Positions 1 through 10,149 of a DNA stretch of 60,843 bases are shown one piece after another; the first letter of the stretch is position 1, and every line of letters starts with the position of its first letter. The notes beneath the pieces were generated by a model. The model was not told the DNA's origin, ran no database searches, and worked only from the letters and a program-made list of their open reading frames with translations. The stretch is taken from assembly GCA_015852425.1 (NCBI GenBank), contig JAAAIG010000014.1, positions 67,114-127,956 of the forward strand, in the 5' to 3' direction. The position numbers and the translations under genes were made by a program. The DNA is from Gryganskiella cystojenkinii. Lineage: Eukaryota; Mortierellomycota; Mortierellomycetes; Mortierellales; Mortierellaceae.

Positions 1-813
1 CCCATCATCGGCGGCATTGTCGGTGTGGCCGCGATTGCTGCGTTGACTGTGGTTGCGCTAAAGCGGCATCGTAGAAACCGACGGAGATCGACTATGATGA
101 TGATGGGAGGAGGTCGATCGGCTGCCAAGGTCGTCGGGTTCTATGGACCCAGTACAGGAACCAACAGCGCAGGCTATAACGGAAGCAGCCAGGAGGATGT
201 CAATGACCCATATCGACACTCTGGGATGGCCTTCACTCCCGGAGCAGGAGGATCACCCTCCAGTGGATCCAGACCCTCGTCCATCGGCTCAAGAATGGAG
301 CAGCTTTGGATGTCTTCCTTCGGAGGGTTACTCGGTCGAAAGGATAAAGACCGCTCACAATCTCAAAGGTTACGGGACGCTCTGGATGAAAACGAAGATG
401 ATGAAAGTGATCGAAGCAGCTGGAAGGGATTACAGATGGGACCCGCAATTTCGGACCAGGACATCTTTTTGGATGCGGTTCATCGGGCACGATCCAGGAC
501 AGGCATGTCCCCTGTTTTTGCGCCGCTGCAACGACCAATCACCTCGAATTCCCCGCCGCTGTCGCCTCGATCCCCGAGAATGTCGTCAGGGATAGCGTAT
601 ATTCCTCCGCCTGGACAGGATTCCGGTGCGGGCGTTGCCATGTCACCCGAGACTGAGTGCGATGAGGAGGGTGGTGTTGGCGGTAGTGGTGGCCCACATG
701 GAAGAGCTTATTCGGATGGTTTTGAGAATGCCATGTTGGAGATGGATGTTCAGATGTTGGCAGTTCCTCGTGGGCGACTCTTTGTTGTGAATCCAACCAA
801 TGATGAGCCATAG
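1..813 (+). CDS. C-terminal part of a single-pass membrane protein (5' end outside window)
   Basis: The reading frame is open from the first base and ends at TAG 811-813, so the start lies outside the window. The visible part opens with a Gly/Ala/Val-rich hydrophobic stretch (IIGGIVGVAAIAALTVVAL) followed at once by a basic stop-transfer cluster (KRHRRNRRRS). About 240 Ser/Pro/Gly-rich residues follow with no recognisable fold. This is the layout of a type I membrane protein with an outside N-terminal domain and a disordered cytoplasmic tail. Fungal kelch-type and mucin-like cell-surface proteins often look like this, but the ectodomain that would name it is missing. It is convergent with CSN2, with 173 bp between the stop codons. 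The membrane-segment call is secure; the family is unknown. Confidence 0.7.
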   Translation, partial: PIIGGIVGVAAIAALTVVALKRHRRNRRRSTMMMMGGGRSAAKVVGFYGPSTGTNSAGYNGSSQEDVNDPYRHSGMAFTPGAGGSPSSGSRPSSIGSRMEQLWMSSFGGLLGRKDKDRSQSQRLRDALDENEDDESDRSSWKGLQMGPAISDQDIFLDAVHRARSRTGMSPVFAPLQRPITSNSPPLSPRSPRMSSGIAYIPPPGQDSGAGVAMSPETECDEEGGVGGSGGPHGRAYSDGFENAMLEMDVQMLAVPRGRLFVVNPTNDEP

Positions 814-986
814 CCGTCTCATAGCGTTATACCCAGTCTTGCGATCCCTTCAAGTATATATATAAAAAAATACTACTGCTTTTATTACCGTCAAAAACGA
901 TGATTTTGTGATTCATTTTCTGGCTTTTATTCCACGTCCATACTTGACAAGATTCACTCTCTCGCAAAAAGCTAAAGGAGAACCTT

Positions 987-2738
987 TTAGCGCACCTTGT
1001 TAATTTGCGCCGTGTACATGGTTGACAGGTTGGCTGACCACTTGTCCATGGCATTGTATCTCAAAGTACCCGCAGCGCTAGAGGAGAAGGTAATGGCGTT
1101 CTTCAATTAGTAGTGCTTTCTTTGATTAAGGAGCTATATCCAAAGGATAAGAACAAACGCAGTATGACTTACTGGGCCTGCAACTCAAGTCGCTGGTTCA
1201 CTTGATCGATATGTCCTGCCACCTTCTTGTCCAAGATGAGTCCAACCAAGAGATCCTCGACATCCTGAGTCGGGATATTGAGTTGACGCGAGATGAACGG
1301 GATCTCAATCCTGGTATAAGGCTTGATCAACCGAATGAGAACCTGAGTGCGAATGTTCTTCAAGACCTCATCAATATAAGCTCGGATAAAGGGATCATCC
1401 ATGATTGTTGCCCGGTTATCCCTGAGAATCTTTTCAAATTCGCGAATGTCTCGACGTTGATAGGCGCTCACAAGGTTCGTCATGGCGAGAATCTGGGGGT
1501 CGCTCTTGTAGGGCTTGGTCTCTTGAGAATCAAAGGGGTTGATCTGAGATTCCATCAACATATTGGCGAGGACAAGGTACTTGAGGACCTGGATACGTTG
1601 GAAACTTCCGGCCTCGTCATAGTTGCGGAAAGACTCGAAGAAATCCGTTTGGGCTTGGTCCCATTCCTTCTCGCTCATATGCATCTTGCCACCACACTCT
1701 CGGATCACACCCATGATACGTGGGTGAGGGATAGCAGACTTGACGGACAAGCACTGTTGATAAAGAGCCTTCAACTTCTTGCTATTCTTGGTCGCGGTGT
1801 ACATTTGAATTTCGAGCGCAAAGATCTCCAAGAGGTGAGTACCCTTGCGCTGGTCATCCGTACCATCATCAGCCTGGCAGGAAGCGTGCAACTGTCGGAG
1901 AATCTTGGACAAGCGACCATACTCCTGTCTGTCAAGCCAAAGCTTGGCGAGTTTCAAGTTTGTCTTTACCAACAGACGCTGTAGTACGATAAGCAACGTA
2001 ACAAGATGTTACTTAATTAGTTTAACCAAAAAAAAAAAGGTTGATTTCCATCGATCCACACTGTGAAAGCAATATGCAGATTCCATCCTTACGTCGTTAT
2101 TGGCATCCTTCAGAGAGTTCAGAGTGGTCTGGTAGAATTTCTCCATAAAGACCATATCCGAGGAAGACGAGATGAAGTCCAGAATGTTGTTGATACTCTT
2201 CTCGCTGTAATTTCTCGTCACTGCGGATTTGGTGTAAGGGAGGAGCTGGTCATAGTACTCTAGGGTCTAGAGAGCGTAGCGATGATGTGCGTCCTGATGT
2301 GTTAGGTTTACTCGTGGAAGTATCGAGGTTTCATTTATCAGAGTATTCTTCAGGCGTTAATATTCACCTTCTCATAGTTGCCCATCTTGAACGACAGCTT
2401 GACCATCTGTTTTAACGCCTTGAATCCCCTGTAAGACGTAGAACAAAAAGACATCAAAGAAACGTAGACGTAAGCACTTTGAGATGGTGGCAAAATATAC
2501 AACCTTTGTATTTCGCAAGAGAGACAGCATACCAGTCGCCTTTCTCGGCCTCGGCCTCGACTACGCCTTGGAACTCTGCGAGGGCGGTCTCGGGTTCGTC
2601 CTCTTTGTGTCCTTTGGCATTGTAGTACTTGTTCTCGAGGTCGACATCGGGTTCCTCACCGTCCTCGTCCTCGTAATCAAAGTCATAGTCTTCATCTTCC
2701 TCCTCCTCCATCATGAAATCGTCATCGTCGTCACTCAT
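987..2738 (-). CDS. csn2: COP9 signalosome complex subunit 2 (CSN2)
   Basis: There are five exons: 2738-2533, 2428-2368, 2257-2093, 1978-1173 and 1077-987. Joined, they give 442 residues, almost the length of human CSN2 (443). The N-terminus is acidic ([19 protein letters not shown]), then [11 protein letters not shown], as in CSN2 orthologues. The middle contains [32 protein letters not shown] and [20 protein letters not shown] from the TPR-like helical repeats. The C-terminal PCI winged-helix part includes [19 protein letters not shown] and ends [22 protein letters not shown]2 is a scaffold of the COP9 signalosome, which removes NEDD8 from cullins; it contacts the cullin-RING ligase. The junction W-GFKALKQM across intron 1 reproduces the conserved family sequence. 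The gene shares a 537 bp divergent promoter with the HAUS4-like gene. Confidence 0.96.
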
Positions 2739-3275
2739 GGCTGAAAAATATAAGAAGGTTCTAGAGGTTTATAAAAGAGTTGAAAAGAATACAAGAAGCA
2801 AATGAATGAAATCCATGTTAGTTTTGAGAATCGACATGCTTAAGCCGCAGGCCACAATGCTCAATTAAGAGAAGGCGCAGCAATCGCTTTTGGCTCGCGC
2901 CTCAAGACTCAATCAGTCCGGAAGGAATGACGCGTCTTCATTTCAAGAGGTGAGTACATACAAGGGGGAAGGGAGAGATGAAGGTTGCTGTCGAGAACGA
3001 GTTGATTTCAGTCGAGAGAGTGGTAAAGAGACTGCCACTGGGGATGAAATAAAAGGAGGGTGTGGTCGTGGGAGGGAGGTAATGTTGAAAAGAAGACGAA
3101 TCCATCCCACGCGCACCTTTTCTTGCACTTTGCCTCCACGGTCGTGTGGCGGTGAAAAGGGAGTGACTGTCTTTTCGAACCTTTCTCTTTCTCTTTGAAC
3201 TTTGACACTTTTGAGAGTGCGTCGTTTTGCATTCGATCCACACATTCATTCCGACAGCAAGACCATGCCAGCGTC
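2739..3275. promoter_or_regulatory. Shared divergent promoter region of CSN2 and the HAUS4-like gene
   Basis: This 537 bp lies between the start codons of two divergently transcribed genes and must hold both promoters and leaders. I see no clear TATA box. A CT-rich strand-specific stretch (3115-3200) precedes the HAUS4-like start, a usual leader composition in this window. Open frames here are short, overlap on both strands and lack coding character. Confidence 0.5.
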
Positions 3276-4760
3276 ATGCAGGCACCTCACGTTCTCGAGC
3301 AGCATCCAGGACTCGCTCAGCTCCTCGCTGATCTGAACACTCGGTTCTTGACCCCAACTGGTCTCAGTCTCGAACACGAACGGGACCTCAACTTGGTAGC
3401 TTTCTTTTATGTCGGCATTCTTTTGAAGTGCGTCTTTAAAGTGCCTTTTACTGGGCTCTATCCTTAACCATCCTGTGGCTCCTATGTGTTCTCTCAAACA
3501 GGCACGATACAGTCTAAAAAGCAAAAAGTCCTACTTGGAGACGAAAACCATCTTTGAGCCTCTGGAGCGATTGAGATTCTTACCCCTGGACAACAACCGG
3601 GAATCAAACTTACAAGGACATGTGGCCGACACTCAAAGACAAATCTCGGACCATATCGATCAAATCATTACGCTCATCGAAATTCGATCTTTGGGCCTCG
3701 AGAGTACTACTTCAAGTCGTCGTCACTCTCAGGGCAGTTCCCTCAGCCGTAGCAGTAACAGCGTCTACAGCGATGCTACCCCTAACAGAGGGGACAGCCG
3801 ATCGCCCTTATCATCAAAGGGTCCTCGCCAAGCAGCATCAGGAACCGATAACCTCTTGCAACTTGTGACAAGTCAATCAGATGCTAGTCAAGACCAAGAT
3901 CTGGATAGTATCACGATGGAGCAGTTACAACCGCATTTCGATGCCCTCGATGGATTTGCACCGCCAATGATGCAAACAATCGATCGGTCGATTCATGACC
4001 GAGCTCAGGATGTCACAGCTTATTTCGAAAAAACATTTGCGTCTTCGTCCTTGTTTTCGTCAGCGACGCCACCCTCGCCATCGGAGCAAACTCTTTCCGA
4101 GGTTGTGACCACAGCCAAAAACCACTCCATCTATGTAAATGGGTGCAGGGAAGAAGGTTCTGCTCTTCTGGAAATGGCGTTTTACCATCGGTGTCGAGCT
4201 TTGTTCGAGACCTTACAAGAGACAGTGGCAACGCTCTGGGAGCTTGTGATAGAATTCAAAATTCGGCACCAACTGGAAGAGAATCAAGTCTTTCGCGATT
4301 ATTTTGAGCAGGTGAACCGGGCACTTGAACTAAAATTGAGGTAAATGACCGAATGGTATTCGCAGATTTATTACGATTGTCAAGTGAATAGGGCGACTAA
4401 CACTTCTATCGATCAAAACAGGATATCGGCGTCAATTTTGCGTCAGTCCGTTTACAACAAGGAGACCTTGGACGCTCTATCGAGCTTGAGGTTAGCGTCC
4501 ATCCCCTTCATAGTTCCTTCTACAGTTGTTTTTGTCCATATATTATCGAAAAAAAATGTCTAACGTATAACGTTGCTGTCAAATTTAGAGACGCACTCAA
4601 GAAGCAACAGGATGCTCTCGCATCGCAACTACAGCAAAACACTGAATTGTTGCAAAGGTATCAAAACGCGGGAGAGGATTTCAATAGGATTGTACACGCC
4701 TACGCCGATGTCCTTCAAAAGATCGAACTCGTCCAGGACGATATTGCGCGATTGAAATGA
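3276..4760 (+). CDS. HAUS4: HAUS augmin-like complex subunit 4 homologue
   Basis: Four exons (3276-3395, 3502-4340, 4422-4490, 4589-4760) give 399 residues. The ATG at 3276 opens the frame leading to the conserved part; an earlier ATG at 3265 is in another frame. The N-terminus has HPGLAQLLADLN and GLSLEHERDLN, which match the 'NPYF.KLL..L' and 'GLSL' region of animal HAUS4. The C-terminal coiled coil contains ILRQSVYNKETLDALSSLR, then NAGEDFNRIVHAYADVLQK, matching the 'YTVEKVEVHRLIRDRLE' and 'LGEEFDRLVKEYTVLKQ' segments of HAUS4. A Ser-rich insert sits at about residues 125-175. Augmin recruits gamma-tubulin complexes to existing spindle microtubules for branched nucleation. The similarity is modest but co-linear across both ends. 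It is convergent with the MFSD1-like gene (112 bp apart). Confidence 0.72.
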
Positions 4761-4872
4761 TAACTGTCGTATGTGCTTTGAATTGTACATTATTATTGTA
4801 TGTTTTGCTTTGATCTGTCTATTATTTCGTTATAAAATGTCGTGAAATTGAGGATGGGATACAGAGACCTAA

Positions 4873-6905
4873 CTATTCGGGATGGTTATCTATCTCCCTT
4901 CTATCCAGGTCTCCATTCCTGTCCAAGAGCTTGAGCCAGATCGCTAACCCAAAGCCGAGGTATCCGCAACAGGAGAAAAAGATCTCAACCCACGTGTAGA
5001 CTGTCGGGTCAATCGTCATCAACCTCGCCACGATCAAGGGAAAAACCACAAACGCAAAGTTGTAAGCCGATGCTTGCATACCGCTTTTCGAAGGAGAAAG
5101 TAAGAAAAAAAAAGGGGAATAGGGGAGGCAGGTATCCCGAAAATAGGAGAAGATAACGCCGAGGACGGATGGTTTAGTTTACAAGACCATGATATTTGTA
5201 CGAATGAAAAAAAGCAGATGCAAATAAACTAAGAAAAGCACTCACTAGGCAGTGGATATTTGATAACTCTTGACCAAGACTGGAATAGCGCTCGAAAAGA
5301 TGGCGCCGATGGCGGACGAAATACCAAGTGCGACCAGCACGGGTACAGGGGTTGGGATATGGGCAATCCCCAATATGACGTGCGAGGTACCAATGATGAG
5401 GCCACAGAGTATAAAGAGCCACGACTTTTGACCATAGTGGTCCACAAAGTATCCGACGGGCAAGACCAAGACTGCGGAAAGAAGATCTGGTACTGTCATG
5501 ATCTGAGCGGCTGCAGGGGTTCATGAAGAAAACAAAAGAGTGCATGGAGGGCCAGTGTTACGCCGTTATTTATAACTAGGGTCTCTCAAGAATCTTTCGG
5601 AGGGTTGAGACAGGGCTGGGGCAATTTACCTTTTTGCGGGTCACCAGGGTACCAGCGCATTTGAAGAAACCCGGCATGAATACTGTTGAACGGAACAATG
5701 ACACCGATGAGCAACAATGCCATCGAGAACAAAATCCAGAACGATAGCGAGTAATCGAACAGTCTTCCAAGGAACGTCGGTTTGGGTCCATCCTCATCGG
5801 TCGTGTTCAATCGACGAGTGTTATACCCAGGGTGGAGGTGGTTCTGATGGTTCTCCTGGTCACCGTGATGTTGAAGCAAACAGTCCTCGGTAATTTCTTT
5901 GATACTGGGGACTGATACTTGTTTTTCGACGCTCTCTTTATGGGCCAGACCACCGGCACCAACCTCGAGACCACTATCGAACGAGACGCGAGTATCGATC
6001 ATACAGTTCGTAGGATGAGAACGGTCCAAGGGCTGTAAAGGACTACGACTTGTATCACCATAGGTTTTATCCAACCATACCAAAGTGAATGCACAGACCA
6101 TCGACAATACACAGCTCACAAACCCACCCCAAAAGGCCAAGGGAACTGAGGATTTGGACCAGATATAAGGACTGAGAATATCATTCAAAACCGAGCCCAA
6201 ACGACTCACACACAAATTCACGCCTAGAGCCATGGCCAGTTCTTTGCCCCGGAAGTATTTCACCGTGATCGCAGATTGTGCCACAGACAGAGTTTCGGCA
6301 GCACCAAAGAGGATCCTTCCTAAAATCATGACGGCAACGTTTCTCCGTTCGAGACCCCAACAGACGACCGCCTGACCAATGACAACCATGATCGAGAGAA
6401 ACAGCAACATCTTACGCAGCCCGAACCGATCCGCGGCCAGGCCTCCGATCCAAGGAAGGATGATGTTGGGGATTGAGTAGGAAGTGTAGAGCAAGTTGAG
6501 GAAATAGGCGTATTGGTCATCGGTCTGACCCATATATTCCTGAAGGGGTTTGTTCAGTGCTGCGGGGTTGTCGAACGCGTAATAGTTGCCAAACATGACG
6601 AGACAGGCGGCCGCGAGCATGGCCCAACGGATCCGACGTTTGTTCGGCGGAGGTCTCGACGCTACATCACCCAACGTGCTGGAAGAGCTGTTGATGTTGT
6701 TGTTACTCGTGTTGTCTCTGTCGTCGATGTTTCTGAGATTGAGGGACTGCTGCTGTTGATGCTGTTGTTGCTGAAGATGGTGGTTGGGATATGGAGGCGT
6801 TGAGGTGGATCCCGTGAGCTTTTCAATGTTGGTCGGGGCAGGGGATAATTTTCCTCGACTCTTGGTGAACGGCGGGGCAGAAGAATGGTTGTATGAGATG
6901 TCCAT
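4873..6905 (-). CDS. Major facilitator superfamily transporter, MFSD1-like
   Basis: Three exons (6905-5630, 5510-5246, 5083-4873) give 583 residues. A 90-residue Ser/Gln/Asn-rich cytoplasmic N-terminus precedes the first membrane helix (AMLAAACLVMFGNYYAFDNP). The first six helices include GGLAADRFGLRKMLL, the MFS loop 2-3 motif (G-x3-D-R-x-G-x-R). A long soluble loop (about residues 290-390) separates the halves. The second half has GYFVDHYGQKSWLFIL, the matching loop motif, and ends QASAYNFAFVVFPLIVARL. Exon 2-3 splicing recreates STAYGMQASAYN, as in MFSD1 ('GTAYGFMQS'). MFSD1 is a lysosomal dipeptide exporter in animals; a vacuolar location here is inference. The substrate cannot be read from the sequence. 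Confidence 0.82.
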
Positions 6906-7782
6906 TTCGGATTTTACGATATAAGGGTGGCGATGTTTAGAAAATGGACCAAAAGTTAGAAAGAGTCAAGAAGGAGGAAAACAAAAGAGAGGGTAAACAT
7001 GGAGCTTTACACATTTGTCTCCTTTATCAGACAAACCCCACCACCATCTCGTTTCTTCATGCGCTTGGAATATCCTAAAACTCTCATGCTGCAGGCTCCA
7101 AGTTTCCATGTAGGCAAACAAAGAAAGAGTTGAAAGAGTAGTAAAGAACAAGCAGGAGAATAGAACAGATCATCCATTTTTTTCTTCTGTGCACCAGCCC
7201 TGGTCGTAAGGCTGCCTTGTGAAAAAAAAATATTGAAATACAGGATCAGGAAGTACGCTCGATCAAAGGGCAGAAAGGCCCGAACAGTGATAAGTAAAGG
7301 GGCGAGAGAGGGAGAAAAAAAGAAGGATCTTAGGAAAGAGCTTGAAAGCATATTGTTGCTTGATCTCAATACGACACAGCTGCTTTGCACTCCACGGGCA
7401 TGTTGATTTCGCTCTCTCTCTGACCGTTGTTAATTCAATGGGGTATTTTTTGTCCATTGCCCGTTTTGTCGCGCTCCTCCTCTTATCTGTTTTTCTATCA
7501 CGCGCATGTTTTCTCTTCTCATCCTGCTACTCGTTCGCGAAAATGATCAGTCTGGTTAAAATCAACAAAGACTAACCTGTGGACATATTTAAGATCGAGC
7601 TAAAGGAGCGTATGACATAAGATTTCTTAGGTGTGATGCCTTGGGCTTTATTAGGGGTAACATTAATAGGTAAGTAGGAGAGAGTAGTAAGTTTTTTAGG
7701 AAAAGATGGTAGCATGGTATCGCGTAGTCATTGAAAAAGTTTAATCATCCGTGGCAATGATGTAAGTAATAGGAAGAAAGGA
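6906..7782. other. Intergenic region, no gene seen
   Basis: These 877 bp lie upstream of the MFSD1-like gene and downstream of the next minus-strand gene, so they hold the former's promoter and the latter's 3' end. Poly-A tracts at 7184-7320 and purine-rich stretches are present. Short open frames on both strands overlap and do not look coding. Confidence 0.5.
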
Positions 7783-10149
7783 CTAGAACCCGAAGAGAGG
7801 AAAACCGGATTTCATGTTGCCTCCAGGAAGCATTGGTGCCATCGGTGCCAACGGCAAAGGTTTATCACCCTGATCACCCTGATCCCACGATCGAGAGGCA
7901 AGAGCCACAGGCAATACCCTAGAGGGAGAGAAAAACAAACGCAAAGCGAGAAAGAACAAGACAAGATCATGTTATTCATCATTTCTTGAACGAACGTAGA
8001 AAAAAACGGTAACGAAAAACGAAAGCAAAAAGAATGGCGACAGCAAAAAATAATGTATAAAATGTATAAAAAGTGCTTTCAGATAAGCTTACCATGTAGC
8101 GGAGACCACAACTCCCTTGCCGACGTCTTGAGACTTGATTGCTTGCCATTGAAACCCAACCCAGGTCGCAATAATCTTTGCGATCGGGACCAAACAAGCC
8201 AGACCAGGTATCGCAGCCAGAGCACCAGAGAGAAGACCGAAAAAGACTGCACTTGTGTTCGAGACACGCTCCATCATGTTCATGGACTGATGAGGGATGT
8301 AGATCTCATACCCCCACCAGAACGTATAAGCGCTGATCAAATGTTCGGGAGGACAGACCCCGATCTGCTGGAGAAGCAAGAACGGGGACATGAGACCGTT
8401 CGTGAACGTGTGGATGGTCTTGACCACAAAGGATGGGGGCGGCGGTGGAAGGTTCGCTGCCGCGACGGACATAATTGGTTTCTTGATCGTCACTGTTTTT
8501 TTGTTCGCGGACACGTCCGAGGTCGCACCAGCAGCAGCAACTGGTGTCACGGGGGTGAGAGGCGTCGGCGATACTTTTTTGTTCTTGACGGTCATAGCCG
8601 ATGTATCAACCAAGGATGTCTTTTGCGTCGGCAAGAGTAGCCCCTTCAGGGTCGTGGTTCGGAGGGACATGGATGCCGACTTTCTTAAGCTTTTCTTCTT
8701 TTCAACATCCTCCTTGGTTTCATTTGTGTCAATCGCAGTTGCAGCGTCTCCTACAGAGACATTGGTCGGTGGGTTCTTTGGCTTGGACACTGCAGCGGCG
8801 GCGAGCATGGCGGCGGCTGCTCGGGCGATCTGTTCACCGGTCGTGAGTGTATTGGACGACGCTGAGCTCAAGTCCTTTTCGTGGCGGTGCTTCTTTTTCG
8901 ACTTTCCATCGTGGCTGACGTTGGCGGTGGTAGAGTGAGCTGATGATGTGATGTTGTTATCGACACTTGGATCCGATTTTGTGAACAAAGACGTGAGAGA
9001 GAATCCTGTCGACGAAGTTCTCTTCAGATCGGGGGTTGATTTGTGCTTATTGAGCTTGTGGATCGCATCCTTGGCTGGGGGCTTTGGAGGTACGACTGAT
9101 GGAGTATTTGCTGCCGCCATTGTCTTCGTCTGAGATTTCTCGGTGGTTGGAGAGGACCACCACCTAGATGAAGAAGGCGAGGCACTAGTTGTAGCGGATG
9201 GCGCAGTGGTCGACTCCGAGGCTGCAGCAGCTATTCCCAGCTCGACACCTGTTGCTTGGTCATTGCTCTTCTGCGTTTCCCAAGAGGTCCACCAAGACTT
9301 TTCGAGCTTATCCCATTCTTGCAGATCCTCAATTGCGTCCGATTCTTCTTGATTGGTAGCATCCTGCTTCTGTTTTTTCTTGCCGCTAGAGTCAAAGCTA
9401 TGCCGACTGGAATCTCGACTGTGGCCCAGCCTCTTTGATTCTACCTTGAGTGACCCCCATTTCCCCGTCGAAGTCGAATCACTGGCGTTCTTGATGGCTT
9501 TTGGTTTTGGTGGGACTGATGGAGGGGCAGGAGGGGTTGCATTGACTGTTGTTTTTGGGACCGATGACAGTTTGGTTGGGTCCGGCATGGCCTTTAACAA
9601 CTTAATGATCTCGTTCACCTTGTCTGGGTTGGCCGCTTGAAAAGCCTTGATGAGCTTGGATTTTTGGCGACCGTCAACATGGATCTCGTGATCATATCCC
9701 TCAAAGGAGGTGTGAAGGACCGGGGCTGGAGTTGGTGGAAGAGGAGAGTTCTTGGTTCTTGCTGTCGTTGATGATTTACCAGAAAGATCGTTCGCAACCG
9801 AGGATGATGAGGAAGACTGTGGCGATGAAGAAGAGACTGAGATGGAGTTGAAAGCTGCGACAAGATCCGCGAGAAAGGCGGCATAATTCTTTGTCGGAGT
9901 GGAAGAACCGTTGTCGATCTTAGGAGATAATGGCGAAGTGGAGGGACTGGAAGCCGATCTGGAGTGGGCTGATGAAGAGGTAACGAAAATGTCTTTGGCA
10001 GACGGCCGCGATGTCGCTGCTGTTTGTTTGGATAGTTGTGGCACGGAAGAAGGGAGAGAGTTTTCATCGGAAGAAGAAGAAGGGGAAGGTGACGACGATC
10101 TTTTTTTGGCCTTGAAAGTCTTGTATTTTGTTTTGAGGACTGTTGCCAT
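7783..10149 (-). CDS. Unknown protein: long disordered region plus hydrophobic C-terminal domain
   Basis: Two exons (10149-8093 and 7918-7783) give 730 residues; the intron joins SATW to VLPVALASRSWD in phase. The start MATVLKTKYKTFKAKKRS is basic. Residues 20-560 are Ser/Thr/Pro/Ala-rich and mostly disordered, with a short helical block (KSKLIKAFQAANPDKVNEI, near 165). The C-terminal region, about residues 575-690, looks folded and membrane-associated: VVKTIHTFTNGLMSPFLLL, a Trp/Tyr-rich stretch (AYTFWWGYEIYIPHQSMNM) and a long hydrophobic run (FFGLLSGALAAIPGLACLV). The last 40 residues are Gly/Pro-rich. I do not recognise the family. A peripheral or monotopic membrane protein anchored by its C-terminus is a fair reading. 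The mRNA start is preceded by an AT-rich leader. Confidence 0.85.

Noticed and set aside
1202..1984. Plus-strand ORF of 260 codons
   Set aside because: It is the exact antisense shadow of CSN2 exon 4, whose protein matches a known family.
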